A DNA stretch of 64,000 nucleotides from Exiguobacterium profundum (GTDB taxonomy: Bacteria; Bacillota; Bacilli; Exiguobacteriales; Exiguobacteriaceae), in the NCBI RefSeq assembly GCF_001909285.1, contig NZ_MRSV01000001.1:2509096-2573095 (forward strand), written 5' to 3'. The notes beneath the pieces are model-generated. The model had not been told where the DNA came from, made no database searches, and worked only from the letters and a program-made list of their open reading frames with translations. The translations under genes and the position numbers were made by a program. This document shows positions 15,802 through 24,531 of the stretch, piece after piece; position 1 is the stretch's first letter, and each line of letters begins with the position of its first letter.

Positions 15802-15996
15802 TTACTTCTCTTGTGCAACGTCGCTGATTCCCATGTCTTGATTCAAGACATCGAGAATTGCAACGAAGATTGTGATGGCCACGCCAAATCCTGTCGCGAG
15901 CATCGCGTTGAACTCTACACCATCAACGGCAGAAATGATAAATACCGCTGTATTTGAGAGCACAATCGCCCAGATCAATGTCACTAAATAACGCAT
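15802..15996 (-). CDS. DUF2929 (YjzD-like) small membrane protein
   Basis: The protein is 64 residues from ATG 15996, with GGAGGGG 8 nt upstream; the frame upstream to 16038 has no ribosome site. It begins MRYLVTLIWAIVLSNTAVFI and has two hydrophobic helices, matching the small DUF2929/YjzD family of Bacillales. The function is unknown. It stands alone between a terminator and a divergent HAD gene. Confidence 0.78.
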   Translation of the reverse strand: MRYLVTLIWAIVLSNTAVFIISAVDGVEFNAMLATGFGVAITIFVAILDVLNQDMGISDVAQEK

Positions 15997-16158
15997 TGAA
16001 CGTCCCCTCCATCTCACAGATGATTCGTAAAAATTCATACGACATTAGTATAGCATTGTTCGAATAGAATATGCGACTTCGATTGTATATTCTTTCCGTC
16101 AAATCGAAAAATGTGATACGGTCGTAGAAACATCATTGTGAAGAAAAGAGGATGACTG

Positions 16159-16971
16159 ATGTCACGTTATTTAATCGCAGTCGATTTAGATGGAACGTTA
16201 TTAAGAGATGATAAAACAATCAGCGAACGAAACCTCCGCGCTCTTCAAGCAGCGCGTGAAGCTGGTCATGAAGTCATGATCGCCACAGGGCGTCCAAAGC
16301 GCCATTCGATCATGTATTATGAGCAAATGGGATTGACGACGCCACTCGTCAACTTCAACGGTGCGCTCGTACATCACCCGAAAGATGCGAACTATGCGGT
16401 GACACACCGACCGATTCCGCTCAAGACCGCCCATGACATCATTGAAGAAGTAGCGGATACGAAGGCACACAATATCGTCGTCGAAGTGACGGACCACGTC
16501 TACTTCCAAAAAGACCCGCAAGAGTTCTATAGTCCATATGCAGAACGTGCGCTCAGCGTCACATCAGGTAACTTGTTGAAGCATTTGCAGGACGAGCCGA
16601 CGTCCTTATTGATTCATGCGACAAAAGATCACGTCGCGCACGTCCGCACCCAACTCGACGACATTCATGCGGAGGCGGTATTGAACCGTCAGTGGCGTAT
16701 GCCCGAACATATGATTGAAGTCATGAGCAAAAACACATCGAAGGCACTTGGGCTTCAAGAGGTCTCGAAGCACTTAAACATTGACCGGAAGCACATTATC
16801 GCGTTCGGTGACGAAGAGAACGACCTCGAGATGCTCGACTATGTCGGTACCGGTGTCGCGATGGGGAACGCCATCGACCAATTGAAGAATGTAGCCAACG
16901 AAGTGACGGCTTCAAATATGGATGACGGGATCGCCCTCTTCTTGGAAGAGCGACTTGGCATCAAGGCATAA
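16159..16971 (+). CDS. Cof-type HAD-IIB sugar-phosphate phosphatase
   Basis: The 270-residue protein has all HAD-IIB motifs: AVDLDGTLLRDD (nucleophile Asp), IATGRPKRH, KNTSKALGLQ (Lys) and FGDEENDLEML. Cof-type enzymes dephosphorylate sugar phosphates, flavin mononucleotide or pyridoxal phosphate; the substrate cannot be told from sequence. It lacks the features of beta-phosphoglucomutase, so it does not supply the partner activity for the GH65 phosphorylase 1.2 kb away. It is monocistronic. Confidence 0.9.
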   Translation: MSRYLIAVDLDGTLLRDDKTISERNLRALQAAREAGHEVMIATGRPKRHSIMYYEQMGLTTPLVNFNGALVHHPKDANYAVTHRPIPLKTAHDIIEEVADTKAHNIVVEVTDHVYFQKDPQEFYSPYAERALSVTSGNLLKHLQDEPTSLLIHATKDHVAHVRTQLDDIHAEAVLNRQWRMPEHMIEVMSKNTSKALGLQEVSKHLNIDRKHIIAFGDEENDLEMLDYVGTGVAMGNAIDQLKNVANEVTASNMDDGIALFLEERLGIKA

Positions 16972-16973
16972 CG

Positions 16974-17003
16974 AAAGCACCGACTTAGAAAAGTCGGTGC
17001 TTT
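16974..17003. terminator. Bidirectional terminator
   Basis: A perfect 13-bp stem (16974-16986 with 16991-17003) with an AGAA loop sits between the HAD gene and the convergent yitT. Confidence 0.9.
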
Positions 17004-17020
17004 TTGTGATTCATTCATGT

Positions 17021-17869
17021 TTAGCGACGGAACGTCCCTTCGACGTCCTCTGTCGGTAAAATATTGATCCAAACCGATGGGTCTGCATCCTTACAGATGC
17101 GCGTGATCTCACGCACCTCGTGTCGTTGCGCGACCATCATGAGCGTCGCTTTCTCGACTTTCGAGTACGTCCCGATTGCCGGCATGAGCGTGATCCCGCG
17201 GAACACGTGTTGATGTAGTTCCTTTGTCACCTCGTCCGGGTGATTCGTCACGATGAAGAGCGTTTGACGTTGTGTATTCGTGTAAATCTCATCGATGACT
17301 TTTGACGTCACATACAAGAAGACGATCGTATAAAGCGCTGTCGGCCATCCGAACAAGGCACCTGCTGCGAGGGCAATCATCATGTTCATCAAGAAGAGAT
17401 AGACCCCAACCGAGTTGTTCGTAAACTTCGCGAGAATCAGCGCAACGATGTCAAAGCCACCCGTCGAGGCTCCATACCGAATCGTGATCCCCGAGCCGAT
17501 TGCCAAGAGCACACCGCCAAATACAGCGTTCAAAAGTGGATCGTCCGAGAGAAGCTGCGATTGCGGAAGCAAACGAATGAACAACGTGACCGAGGCGACA
17601 CTGACCAGCGTATGGATCATCATGTTCCGCCCGAGCATAAAATAACTGACGACGAGCAGTGGTGCGTTCAGAATAAAGAACCAGAGTCCTTCCCCTAATT
17701 CAAGCGGTGTACCCTCTAACAATTTCGTCAAGATTTGGGCAAGACCCGTAAATCCTGTCGAATAGACGCCAGCTGGAATTAAAAATAATGTCATGGATAA
17801 GGCAACGAACAATCCTCCGATGATCGAGACAACCCCGATTCGTGTATGTTCTTTAACGGCTTCCGTCAA
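17021..17869 (-). CDS. YitT family membrane protein
   Basis: The 282-residue protein starts at TTG 17869 (AAAGGGGAG 7 nt upstream). Five to six membrane helices fill residues 10-190 (DUF161 repeat), including the conserved GIGSGITIRYGASTGGFDIVA segment. A C-terminal soluble DUF2179 domain (about 205-275) resembles small-ligand regulatory domains. YitT proteins are often described as transporters but their substrate is not established. An inverted repeat (17927-17947) lies upstream and may be its operator. Confidence 0.9.
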   Translation of the reverse strand: MTEAVKEHTRIGVVSIIGGLFVALSMTLFLIPAGVYSTGFTGLAQILTKLLEGTPLELGEGLWFFILNAPLLVVSYFMLGRNMMIHTLVSVASVTLFIRLLPQSQLLSDDPLLNAVFGGVLLAIGSGITIRYGASTGGFDIVALILAKFTNNSVGVYLFLMNMMIALAAGALFGWPTALYTIVFLYVTSKVIDEIYTNTQRQTLFIVTNHPDEVTKELHQHVFRGITLMPAIGTYSKVEKATLMMVAQRHEVREITRICKDADPSVWINILPTEDVEGTFRR

Positions 17870-17926
17870 GCTTCAACTCCCCTTTCTCAAAATAGCTAAG
17901 AATCAAGATAACATAGATTATTCATG

Positions 17927-17947
17927 CTGCATACAGCAAATATGCAG
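17927..17947. promoter_or_regulatory. Inverted repeat upstream of yitT
   Basis: CTGCATA-N7-TATGCAG, perfect 7-bp arms, lies 58 nt upstream of the yitT start. It could be a repressor site or part of a leader hairpin. I cannot name the regulator. Confidence 0.4.
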
Positions 17948-17973
17948 GAAATCCGATAAGTTTTTCACACAAA

Positions 17974-17999
17974 AACAAGCCGACCGAGGTCGGCTTGTT
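17974..17999. terminator. Terminator after the GH65 gene
   Basis: AACAAGCCGACC (17974-17985) pairs with GGTCGGCTTGTT (17988-17999), followed on the minus strand by TTTGTG. Confidence 0.75.
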
Positions 18000-18015
18000 C
18001 GTATGAAACGATTGG

Positions 18016-20313
18016 TCACGCTTTCACTGTCTCGATTGTAATCGATTCATTCGCAGGAACCGTTACCGGATTTCCATACACATGGATTGTCACGTCTGTA
18101 CCACCTGTTTGCTTGATTGTCACTTGTTCACGTGATGATGTGACCGTCAAGTGATGGCCGCGCCAGAGCATATTGAACGAGTAACCGTTCCAATCTTTCG
18201 GAGTCATCGGGCTGAACGAGAGGTTATCCTCTTGAATGCGCATTCCAGCGAACCCATGAACGATGGACATCCACGAACCGACCATCGACGTGATGTGCAA
18301 TCCGTCTTCCGTGTCATTGTTATAGTTGTCGAGGTCAAGGCGCGCCGAACGTTGGTACAATTCGACCGCTTTGTCTTCATAACCGACTTCTGCTGCAATG
18401 ATCGAGTAGACACATGGTGACAAGCTCGATTCGTGAACCGTGCGTGGCTCGTAGAAGTCAAAGTTTGCACGTTTCTGTTCGACCGTGAAGCGGTCACCGA
18501 ACGTATAGAGTCCTTGGAGGACGTCAGCTTGTTTTATAAAATTCGAACGAAGGATGCGATCCCATGACCAGTTTTGGTTGAGTGGAAGATGTTTCGGATC
18601 GAGGTCTTCCACCAAAATCTGCTCTTTATCCATGAATCCGTCCTGTTGCATGAAGACATCTGGAACGAGATCATCTTTTGGATAATACATCTTCGTTTGG
18701 ATGTCCGCCCACTTCGCAAGTTCAGCGTCCGTGATGCCGAGTGTCGACACGAGCTCTTCGAGACGTGCAGGTTCTGCTTCTTTCAAGTAGTCGTACACTT
18801 CCTGCGTATATTCGAGCGTCCATGCGGCGATCAAGTTCGTATACCAGTTGTTGTTGACGTTGTTGTCATATTCGTTCGGACCTGTGACGCCTAGGATCAT
18901 ATACACGTCTTTGTGCGGGACAAAGTTGACGCGGCTAGCCCAGTAACGCGAGATCTCGACCAATACTTCCAATCCATATTGTCCAAGGTACGACTTGTCG
19001 CCTGTGAAGTTCGTATAGTTGAAGATAGCATGGGCAATCGCACCGTTACGGTGAATCTCTTCATGCGTGATTTCCCACTCGTTGTGGCACTCTTCCCCGT
19101 TCATCGTGACCATCGGATAAAGCGCGCCTTCCATACCGACATTCTTCACAGCATTCTCTTTTGCCTGTGGCAGTTGATTGTGACGGTATTTGAGCAAGTT
19201 CCATGAGACTTCTGGTTTGGCTGTCGCCAAATAGAAGTGGAGGCAGTAGGCTTCAGTATCCCAATACGTCGCACCGCCGTACTTCTCACCTGTGAATCCT
19301 TTTGGACCGATGTTAAGACGTGAATCTTCACCTGTATATGTTTGATACATGTTGAAGATGTTGAAACGGATTCCTTGTTGTGCCTCGATGTCTCCATCGA
19401 TGCGAACATCCGCATCTTCCCAGCGTGCGAGCCATGCTTCCGTCTGTTCAGCGAGAAGTGTCTCAAATCCTTTTTCAAACGCCGCTTCGACACGTGTCAT
19501 CCCAGCTGACTGCAATGCTTCAACCTCGTGGTCGCGGTTCGTGACGACCGACACATACTTGTAGGCTGTCGCTGTCTCACCGGCCGTTACGTTGACCGTG
19601 AATTTATTGGCAACAAACAAATCTGTCGCTTCAAGCACTTCACAACGAGCGCCTTCGACGTCCGCAATCATCGATGCCGTGACATGCCAGTCGAGTTTCT
19701 TCGTCTTCGTCGTAACGAAAGCGAAACGCTCTTCCACACCACGGTCGACCGGAAGCCAGAACTTCTCATCGTAGTTCGAGTCTTCGTTGACGACATCGCC
19801 ATCTAAATATGGAGTGAACTCAATTTTTGCTTCGTAGTTGACTGGTGTGACGTTGTAACGGATTGCCAAGACTTCTTTATCCACGATCGAGAAGAAGCGG
19901 ACGACTTGCACTTTCGTCTCTTCTGTCCCGTTCATCAAGGTGAACGTCCGTGTGAGGACACCACGCTGCATGTCGAGCTCGCGAGTGAAATCTTTCACTT
20001 CCCATTTTGCCAAGTCGACCGGTGTACCATTGATGACCACGCGGAGACCGATGACGTTTGTCGCATTCAACACTTTGGCAAAGTATTCAGGGTATCCGTT
20101 CTTCCACCAACCGACACGTGTTTTGTCCGGGTAGTAGACGCCCGCCACGTAGAATCCTTGGTGCGTATCATTCGAGTAATCTTCCTCAAAGTTTCCTCGC
20201 ATCCCCATATGCCCGTTCCCGAGCGATGTGATGGATTCTGCAAGACGGTTCTCTTTCGGGTGAAGACCTTCCTCTGTTACTTTCCATTCATCGACTGCAA
20301 ACAATCGTTTCAT
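18016..20313 (-). CDS. GH65 family disaccharide phosphorylase, probably maltose phosphorylase
   Basis: The 765-residue protein has full GH65 length: an N-terminal beta-sandwich, a central (alpha/alpha)6 barrel and a C-terminal beta domain. The segment CHNEWEITHEEIHRNGA carries the catalytic Glu, and MGVRGN-like NGHMGMRGN lies near the N-terminus. Maltose phosphorylase splits maltose with phosphate into glucose and beta-glucose 1-phosphate. The adjacent maltodextrin uptake genes support maltose over trehalose or kojibiose. No beta-phosphoglucomutase, the usual partner, is found here. AGGAG lies 9 nt upstream of the ATG, and three LacI/cre-like sites lie within 140 nt upstream. Confidence 0.88.
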   Translation of the reverse strand: MKRLFAVDEWKVTEEGLHPKENRLAESITSLGNGHMGMRGNFEEDYSNDTHQGFYVAGVYYPDKTRVGWWKNGYPEYFAKVLNATNVIGLRVVINGTPVDLAKWEVKDFTRELDMQRGVLTRTFTLMNGTEETKVQVVRFFSIVDKEVLAIRYNVTPVNYEAKIEFTPYLDGDVVNEDSNYDEKFWLPVDRGVEERFAFVTTKTKKLDWHVTASMIADVEGARCEVLEATDLFVANKFTVNVTAGETATAYKYVSVVTNRDHEVEALQSAGMTRVEAAFEKGFETLLAEQTEAWLARWEDADVRIDGDIEAQQGIRFNIFNMYQTYTGEDSRLNIGPKGFTGEKYGGATYWDTEAYCLHFYLATAKPEVSWNLLKYRHNQLPQAKENAVKNVGMEGALYPMVTMNGEECHNEWEITHEEIHRNGAIAHAIFNYTNFTGDKSYLGQYGLEVLVEISRYWASRVNFVPHKDVYMILGVTGPNEYDNNVNNNWYTNLIAAWTLEYTQEVYDYLKEAEPARLEELVSTLGITDAELAKWADIQTKMYYPKDDLVPDVFMQQDGFMDKEQILVEDLDPKHLPLNQNWSWDRILRSNFIKQADVLQGLYTFGDRFTVEQKRANFDFYEPRTVHESSLSPCVYSIIAAEVGYEDKAVELYQRSARLDLDNYNNDTEDGLHITSMVGSWMSIVHGFAGMRIQEDNLSFSPMTPKDWNGYSFNMLWRGHHLTVTSSREQVTIKQTGGTDVTIHVYGNPVTVPANESITIETVKA

Positions 20314-20368
20314 CTGTCTGCCACTCCTTTTTCTCTACAAGGCTACCTTCGACGGACAACTAGTTCAT

Positions 20369-20380
20369 GCAACCGTTTGT
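20369..20380. promoter_or_regulatory. LacI-type (MalR-like) operator upstream of GH65
   Basis: GCAACCGTTTGT is one mismatch per arm away from the GCAAACGTTTGC palindrome that recurs in the malE-malF region. Confidence 0.5.
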
Positions 20381-20383
20381 CTA

Positions 20384-20397
20384 TGAAAGCGCTGTAT
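20384..20397. promoter_or_regulatory. cre-like site upstream of GH65
   Basis: TGAAAGCGCTGTAT matches the CcpA cre core TGWAANCGNTNW and fails only at the last two positions. Confidence 0.45.
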
Positions 20398-20434
20398 TTA
20401 ATCTCACCTTTCATTTTACACAACTGAAACGAGA

Positions 20435-20450
20435 ATGCAATCGTTTGCAT
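20435..20450. promoter_or_regulatory. MalR-like palindromic operator upstream of GH65
   Basis: ATGCAATCGTTTGCAT has perfect 6-bp arms around a central CG, the classic LacI-family layout, and lies 122 nt upstream of the GH65 start. The intergenic stretch 20314-20493 otherwise holds only the two sites listed above. Confidence 0.65.
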
Positions 20451-20493
20451 AAAACTTTTTCTTTCTTTTTTTCATCACATTTTACAATCAAAA

Positions 20494-20518
20494 AAACCGC
20501 CTCTCATCGAGACGGTTT
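20494..20518 (-). terminator. Terminator of the stress-protein gene
   Basis: A 10-bp stem with a G-U pair (20494-20503 with 20509-20518) is followed on the minus strand by TTTTTTTG. Confidence 0.75.
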
Positions 20519-20521
20519 CAA

Positions 20522-20941
20522 TCAATCTTTCTGTCCATTTTCCGGATTATCACCAAACGCCGCATTCGCTTCGTGTCCCTCGAATACCGCACTTCGCCCA
20601 TCATTGAATCCGGTATCAGGTTCGTCGATGACAAGTGCATATCCCCCTTGTTTGATTGTAGAATGCGCCTGTTCGATTTCGTCGTCCGCGATCCCTAAAT
20701 CGGTGAGCGCCTGTTTCGTATCCCGATCCTCGCTTCCCCCTCCGTTGAGGTTGTCTAACCAAGATGTGTCACCTTCTTCTACGTTTAGGTTCGTCTCTCG
20801 TTTAAGAACGTGAACGGCTTCATCCCGCTCCGTTACGACAAATAGTTCCCCTTCATCGTAGCCATTTTCTTTCAGCTCATTAATTTTTGACAATAGGCTT
20901 TCTTTTGTGTCGAATGTCCCGACAAATCGTCTTTCGCTCAT
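20522..20941 (-). CDS. YflT-type general stress protein
   Basis: The 139-residue protein begins with RFVGTFDTKESLLSKINELKENGYDEGELFVVT, the 'heat induced stress protein YflT' domain (about residues 5-100) also found in general stress protein 17M. The C-terminus is acidic and Asn-rich. The molecular function is unknown. It is monocistronic, separated by terminators from both maltose genes. A sigma-B-like promoter lies upstream, in keeping with the family's induction by general stress in Bacillus. Confidence 0.82.
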   Translation of the reverse strand: MSERRFVGTFDTKESLLSKINELKENGYDEGELFVVTERDEAVHVLKRETNLNVEEGDTSWLDNLNGGGSEDRDTKQALTDLGIADDEIEQAHSTIKQGGYALVIDEPDTGFNDGRSAVFEGHEANAAFGDNPENGQKD

Positions 20942-20981
20942 CTCTATCCATCCTTTCGATTTCGATTCCTTCGTGAAACTT

Positions 20982-21007
20982 GTTCCCTACTTCATGAGGC
21001 TTCAATC
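20982..21007 (-). promoter_or_regulatory. Sigma-B-like promoter of the YflT-type gene
   Basis: On the minus strand: GATTGA (complement of 21002-21007), 14 bp, GGGAAC (complement of 20982-20987). This resembles the sigma-B consensus GTTTAA-N12-15-GGGTAT with mismatches in both boxes. Confidence 0.4.
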
Positions 21008-21022
21008 AAAAGGATATGCAAA

Positions 21023-21050
21023 AGACGACTCCGCTATGGCGAAATCGTCT
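21023..21050 (-). terminator. Terminator of the maltodextrin operon
   Basis: A 12-bp stem with two G-U pairs (21023-21034 with 21039-21050) lies just beyond the stop of the LacI regulator, followed by TTTTGC on the minus strand. Confidence 0.75.
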
Positions 21051-21056
21051 GATCAA

Positions 21057-22115
21057 TCAAGAATTCGATTCTAATGTTTCCGTCGCTTTACTCTTCTTCT
21101 GCCCACATGATTGGCGGACGACCAAATAATGTGGCACGATGACACGCTTCCCATAAGGTGGAGCGTTATCACTGATTTGTTCGATCAAGCAATTCGTCGC
21201 CTCGAAACCGAGACCGAAGATGTTAATTTCGACCGACGTGAGCGGCGGGTTCGAGTGCTCCGCGATATAAACGTTATTGAAACTAACGACCGCGACGTCC
21301 TCTGGGATTTTGAGCCCCATCTCGCTTAACGTACTGATGACACCGAGTGCCATCATATCATCACTGACGACGACAGCTGTCGGTGGTTCCTCGTTCTGCA
21401 ACAACTCACGGACAGCCTTCGCGCCACCCTTTGTCATGAATTCGGCCCGGGCGATGTAATCTTCGCATACCGGGATGCCTGCTTCCATGAGGGCCGTCGC
21501 GTACCCGTTCCGACGATCTTGTGTTACTGCGAGTTTATCCGAGCCCCCGATGAAGGCGATACGACGATGACCTAGGTTATAAAGGTGCTTCGTCACTTCA
21601 CGACCAGCCAAATAGTTATCCGTATCGACGTAAGTGATAGAAGAAGCGTCCCCGAACGGCTTCCCGACCACGACGAACGGAAACTTCGTTTGACGTAAGT
21701 ATTGGACGACTTGGTCGTCTTCACGTGAATAAAGAACGATGACACCGTCGACACGGCGTCCTTGAACCATCTCGATCACACCGGACAAAACTTCTTCTTC
21801 TGTCACGCCGGTCGTCATATAAAGCGAGTATCCATTCTGGTGCGCCTTCGTGCTAATTCCTCGTAGCACTTCCGGGAAGAACGGGTTTTGAAGTGTCTTT
21901 GTTGCCGCGCTCGGCATGACGAGACCAATCGACTGCGTCGAGCGGTTAGCGAGACTTCTCGCATGAATGTTCGGATGATACCCGAGTTCTTCCATGGAAC
22001 TTCTGACCCGTTCTTTTGTCTTTTGACTGATTCTTGGGCTGTTGGCGATGACGCGAGAGACTGTCGACGGCGCGACGTTCGCGTGCTTCGCCACATCTTT
22101 GATTGTGATTTGCAT
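21057..22115 (-). CDS. malR: LacI-family regulator of the maltodextrin locus (MalR-like)
   Basis: The protein is 352 residues from ATG 22115 (GGGGGG upstream). I prefer this start because ITIKDVAKHANVAPSTVSRVI is the standard LacI-family helix-turn-helix at the very N-terminus; the frame to 22166 adds 17 basic residues. The hinge helix (ARSLANRST) and a periplasmic-binding-like effector domain follow. It is the last gene of the malEFG-amylase operon. The repeated GCAAACGTTTGC-type palindromes in this locus fit a LacI protein, and maltose or maltodextrin is the likely inducer. Some of the sites could also be read by CcpA. Confidence 0.88.
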   Translation of the reverse strand: MQITIKDVAKHANVAPSTVSRVIANSPRISQKTKERVRSSMEELGYHPNIHARSLANRSTQSIGLVMPSAATKTLQNPFFPEVLRGISTKAHQNGYSLYMTTGVTEEEVLSGVIEMVQGRRVDGVIVLYSREDDQVVQYLRQTKFPFVVVGKPFGDASSITYVDTDNYLAGREVTKHLYNLGHRRIAFIGGSDKLAVTQDRRNGYATALMEAGIPVCEDYIARAEFMTKGGAKAVRELLQNEEPPTAVVVSDDMMALGVISTLSEMGLKIPEDVAVVSFNNVYIAEHSNPPLTSVEINIFGLGFEATNCLIEQISDNAPPYGKRVIVPHYLVVRQSCGQKKSKATETLESNS

Positions 22116-22170
22116 GGTGTTCCCCCCTGCTTCCGTGAGTTCGATTCGTGCCTTGCGGCGTTTCATGTCT

Positions 22171-23673
22171 TTATTTGCGGCGCTTCCACATGACCAAACC
22201 AGTCAAGAAAATCGGAATCGTAACGACGAGCAAGCCCATCATCCATGGATTGACCGAAGATTCCTCAACGATGTAAGCGTTCGCACTTTCACCAGATAGT
22301 TCAATTGTAAACGTTCCGCGCTGATCTGTGACCAGTTGTGAGAATAAAAGACCACGAAGTCTCATATCTTCCCCGATTTCACTGACATCGATCTCAATCT
22401 CTCGATCGTCACGATTCATGTTGATTGCATAGAGCGCAACGTCATCTCCGTCTTTCCGTTCGAAGACAGCCATCCCATCTTCCGAGGCGATCATGCGTTG
22501 CTCTCCTGTCGCAAAGACCGGATACTCTTCCCGCATGCGGTTCATGGTCGCGACGTATTCATGCAACTCCTCATTTCCCGGGAATTCCGTCATGACACGG
22601 TTCGCCGGGTCGGCTCCACCGGTCTGTGCATTTTCTGTCCCTTGGAAGACGATCGGCATACCAGGTGACGCATAAAGCGCGAACAAACCGAGGCGTAAGC
22701 GTCGTTCCGCCGATTCCACACCACCGAGTTCTGCCATATGCATGAAGCGTTCGACATCGTGATTATCGAGGAATGTCGCCATCTGATTCGGGTCGTTGAA
22801 GAACGTTTCGGCATAGCTTGCGGCAACGTCAATCTCGTCGACGTTCGCTTGCTGTTGCGTCATCGTTTTCGACACACGGTCATAAAATGTAAAGTTTGTG
22901 ATGCTGTTGAACCCGAGATCGTCATATTGCGCGACGTATTGCGGATCTGGGTCGAACACTTCGGCGAGTAAGTAAAAGTCTGGGTCGACCGACCGCACAC
23001 CTTCGACAAAGTCTTTCCAGAATGCTTTATCGACGTGACGAACCGTATCGAGGCGATAGCCGTCGATGTCCGTCTCTTCGATCCAGTACTTCGCCGCATC
23101 AATCAAATACGATTTGACTTCCGGATCCTCTGTTTTGAAGTCAGGTAAGTCGAACAACCAGTGCGTCTCGACTTGCTCCTGGTCTTTCCAAAATACAATC
23201 GGTAACTGTTCATGGAACCATTCCGGCTTTTCTTTAACCCACGGGTGGTTCGGACCGACATGGTTGACGACGAAGTCGAGAATGACTTTCATATCTCGCT
23301 TGTGCGCTTCCTGAACGAGTTCCTGTAAATCCTCTTTCGTTCCAAACTGTGGATCGATGTTATAGAAATCTTTAATCCAATACCCGTGATAGCCGTCCGG
23401 CATATTCTCAAAAACGGGCGTCAGCCAAATCGATGTGAAGCCGAGTGATTCGATATAATCGAGCTTCTCAATGATTCCACGGATATCACCACCGTGAAAT
23501 GCTTTCGGATCATCTTTGTCCACCTGTTCATTGTTGTCCGGATTTCCGTCAACAAATCGGTCGACCATAATAAAATACATGCGTTCTTGTTCCCAAGTAG
23601 CGGCTTCCTTTGCTCCGACGACGGTCGGAAACAAAAGAAGCGACAGGAGCACGAGCACGACGCCTCGCCTCAT
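22171..23673 (-). CDS. GH13 alpha-amylase, secreted and C-terminally membrane anchored
   Basis: The 500-residue protein has a signal peptide (residues 1-21), a GH13 TIM barrel, a beta C-domain and a C-terminal helix (WMMGLLVVTIPIFLTGLVMW) followed by RRK, so it is held on the outer face of the membrane. Catalytic residues: nucleophile Asp in DGYRLDTVRHVD, acid/base Glu in LLAEVFDPD, and transition-state Asp in FLDNHDVERF. The barrel entry motif DFVVNHVGPNH is present. It would cut starch or glycogen to maltodextrins for the importer encoded just upstream. AAAGGAGG precedes the ATG; the gap from malG is 23 nt. Confidence 0.92.
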   Translation of the reverse strand: MRRGVVLVLLSLLLFPTVVGAKEAATWEQERMYFIMVDRFVDGNPDNNEQVDKDDPKAFHGGDIRGIIEKLDYIESLGFTSIWLTPVFENMPDGYHGYWIKDFYNIDPQFGTKEDLQELVQEAHKRDMKVILDFVVNHVGPNHPWVKEKPEWFHEQLPIVFWKDQEQVETHWLFDLPDFKTEDPEVKSYLIDAAKYWIEETDIDGYRLDTVRHVDKAFWKDFVEGVRSVDPDFYLLAEVFDPDPQYVAQYDDLGFNSITNFTFYDRVSKTMTQQQANVDEIDVAASYAETFFNDPNQMATFLDNHDVERFMHMAELGGVESAERRLRLGLFALYASPGMPIVFQGTENAQTGGADPANRVMTEFPGNEELHEYVATMNRMREEYPVFATGEQRMIASEDGMAVFERKDGDDVALYAINMNRDDREIEIDVSEIGEDMRLRGLLFSQLVTDQRGTFTIELSGESANAYIVEESSVNPWMMGLLVVTIPIFLTGLVMWKRRK

Positions 23674-23696
23674 ATCGCTTCCTCCTTTTACGAGTA

Positions 23697-24530
23697 TTAT
23701 CCTTTCGTACCACCCGCTGTGAGGCCAGAAACGAAGTAGCGTTGGAACATGAAGAACAAGATGACGATTGGAAGGGCTGATAGAACTGCACCTGCCGCAA
23801 ATAACGTGAAGTTATTATCGAACTGTTTCGAAATCATGTTGTAAAGACCAACTGCCAATGTTTGTTTCTCTGGTGAACGAAGGACGAGCGATGCCAAGAT
23901 AAAGTCGTTGAATGGTCCCATGAAGTTAAAGAGAGCAATCGTTGCGACAATCGGCTTCGCGAGCGGCAAGATGATTTGCCAAAAGATTCGGAGGTGACCA
24001 GCACCATCCATGCGGGCTGCTTCGTCAAGTTCTTTCGGAATCGTGTCGAAGTACCCTTTCGCCAAGTACGTGTTCATCGGAATCGCACCACCCGCATAGA
24101 GCAAGATGAGCGCTGTATGTGTGTCAAGAAGGTTGAGCATGTTGAGCAACACATAAATCGCGATGATCGCAACGAACTGTGGCACCATTTGAAGGACGAG
24201 GAACAAGACGAGCGAGTTCTTCCGTCCGACGAAGCGGTAACGTGAGAAGACGTATCCGGTAATCGTCACCAAGACGACTGAGAGTGCCATCGTGATGAAA
24301 GCGATTTTCAACGTGTTCACATACCATAAACTATAATCCGAAATCGTTAGGTCAAACAAGTTTTTGTAGTGAATGAACGTAGGATTTGCTGGAATAATCG
24401 TTGACGTAATCGTACGCCCTGGGTTGAACGATGTGCCGACAACCCAAAGCATCGGATAGAGAATGATGATCGACGCAAGCGTCAAGATGACATACGAGAT
24501 CGCCAAATTGATTCGTTTTTGTTTTTTCAT
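23697..24530 (-). CDS. malG: Maltodextrin ABC transporter permease MalG-like
   Basis: The 277-residue, six-helix permease has the EAA loop EAARMDGAGHLRIFWQIILPLAKP, which docks the ATPase. The C-terminus ends VSGLTAGGTKG, typical of MalG. It forms the membrane channel with MalF. Its start is 1-2 nt from the malF stop. No ATPase gene lies in the operon, so a shared MsmX/MalK-type ATPase encoded elsewhere is presumed. Confidence 0.93.
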   Translation of the reverse strand: MKKQKRINLAISYVILTLASIIILYPMLWVVGTSFNPGRTITSTIIPANPTFIHYKNLFDLTISDYSLWYVNTLKIAFITMALSVVLVTITGYVFSRYRFVGRKNSLVLFLVLQMVPQFVAIIAIYVLLNMLNLLDTHTALILLYAGGAIPMNTYLAKGYFDTIPKELDEAARMDGAGHLRIFWQIILPLAKPIVATIALFNFMGPFNDFILASLVLRSPEKQTLAVGLYNMISKQFDNNFTLFAAGAVLSALPIVILFFMFQRYFVSGLTAGGTKG

Positions 24531-24531
24531 A

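Noticed and set aside
16159-16971. Beta-phosphoglucomutase partner for the GH65 phosphorylase
   Set aside because: The protein has the HAD-IIB (Cof) cap and motifs, not the small helical cap of beta-phosphoglucomutase, and is not in the maltose operon.
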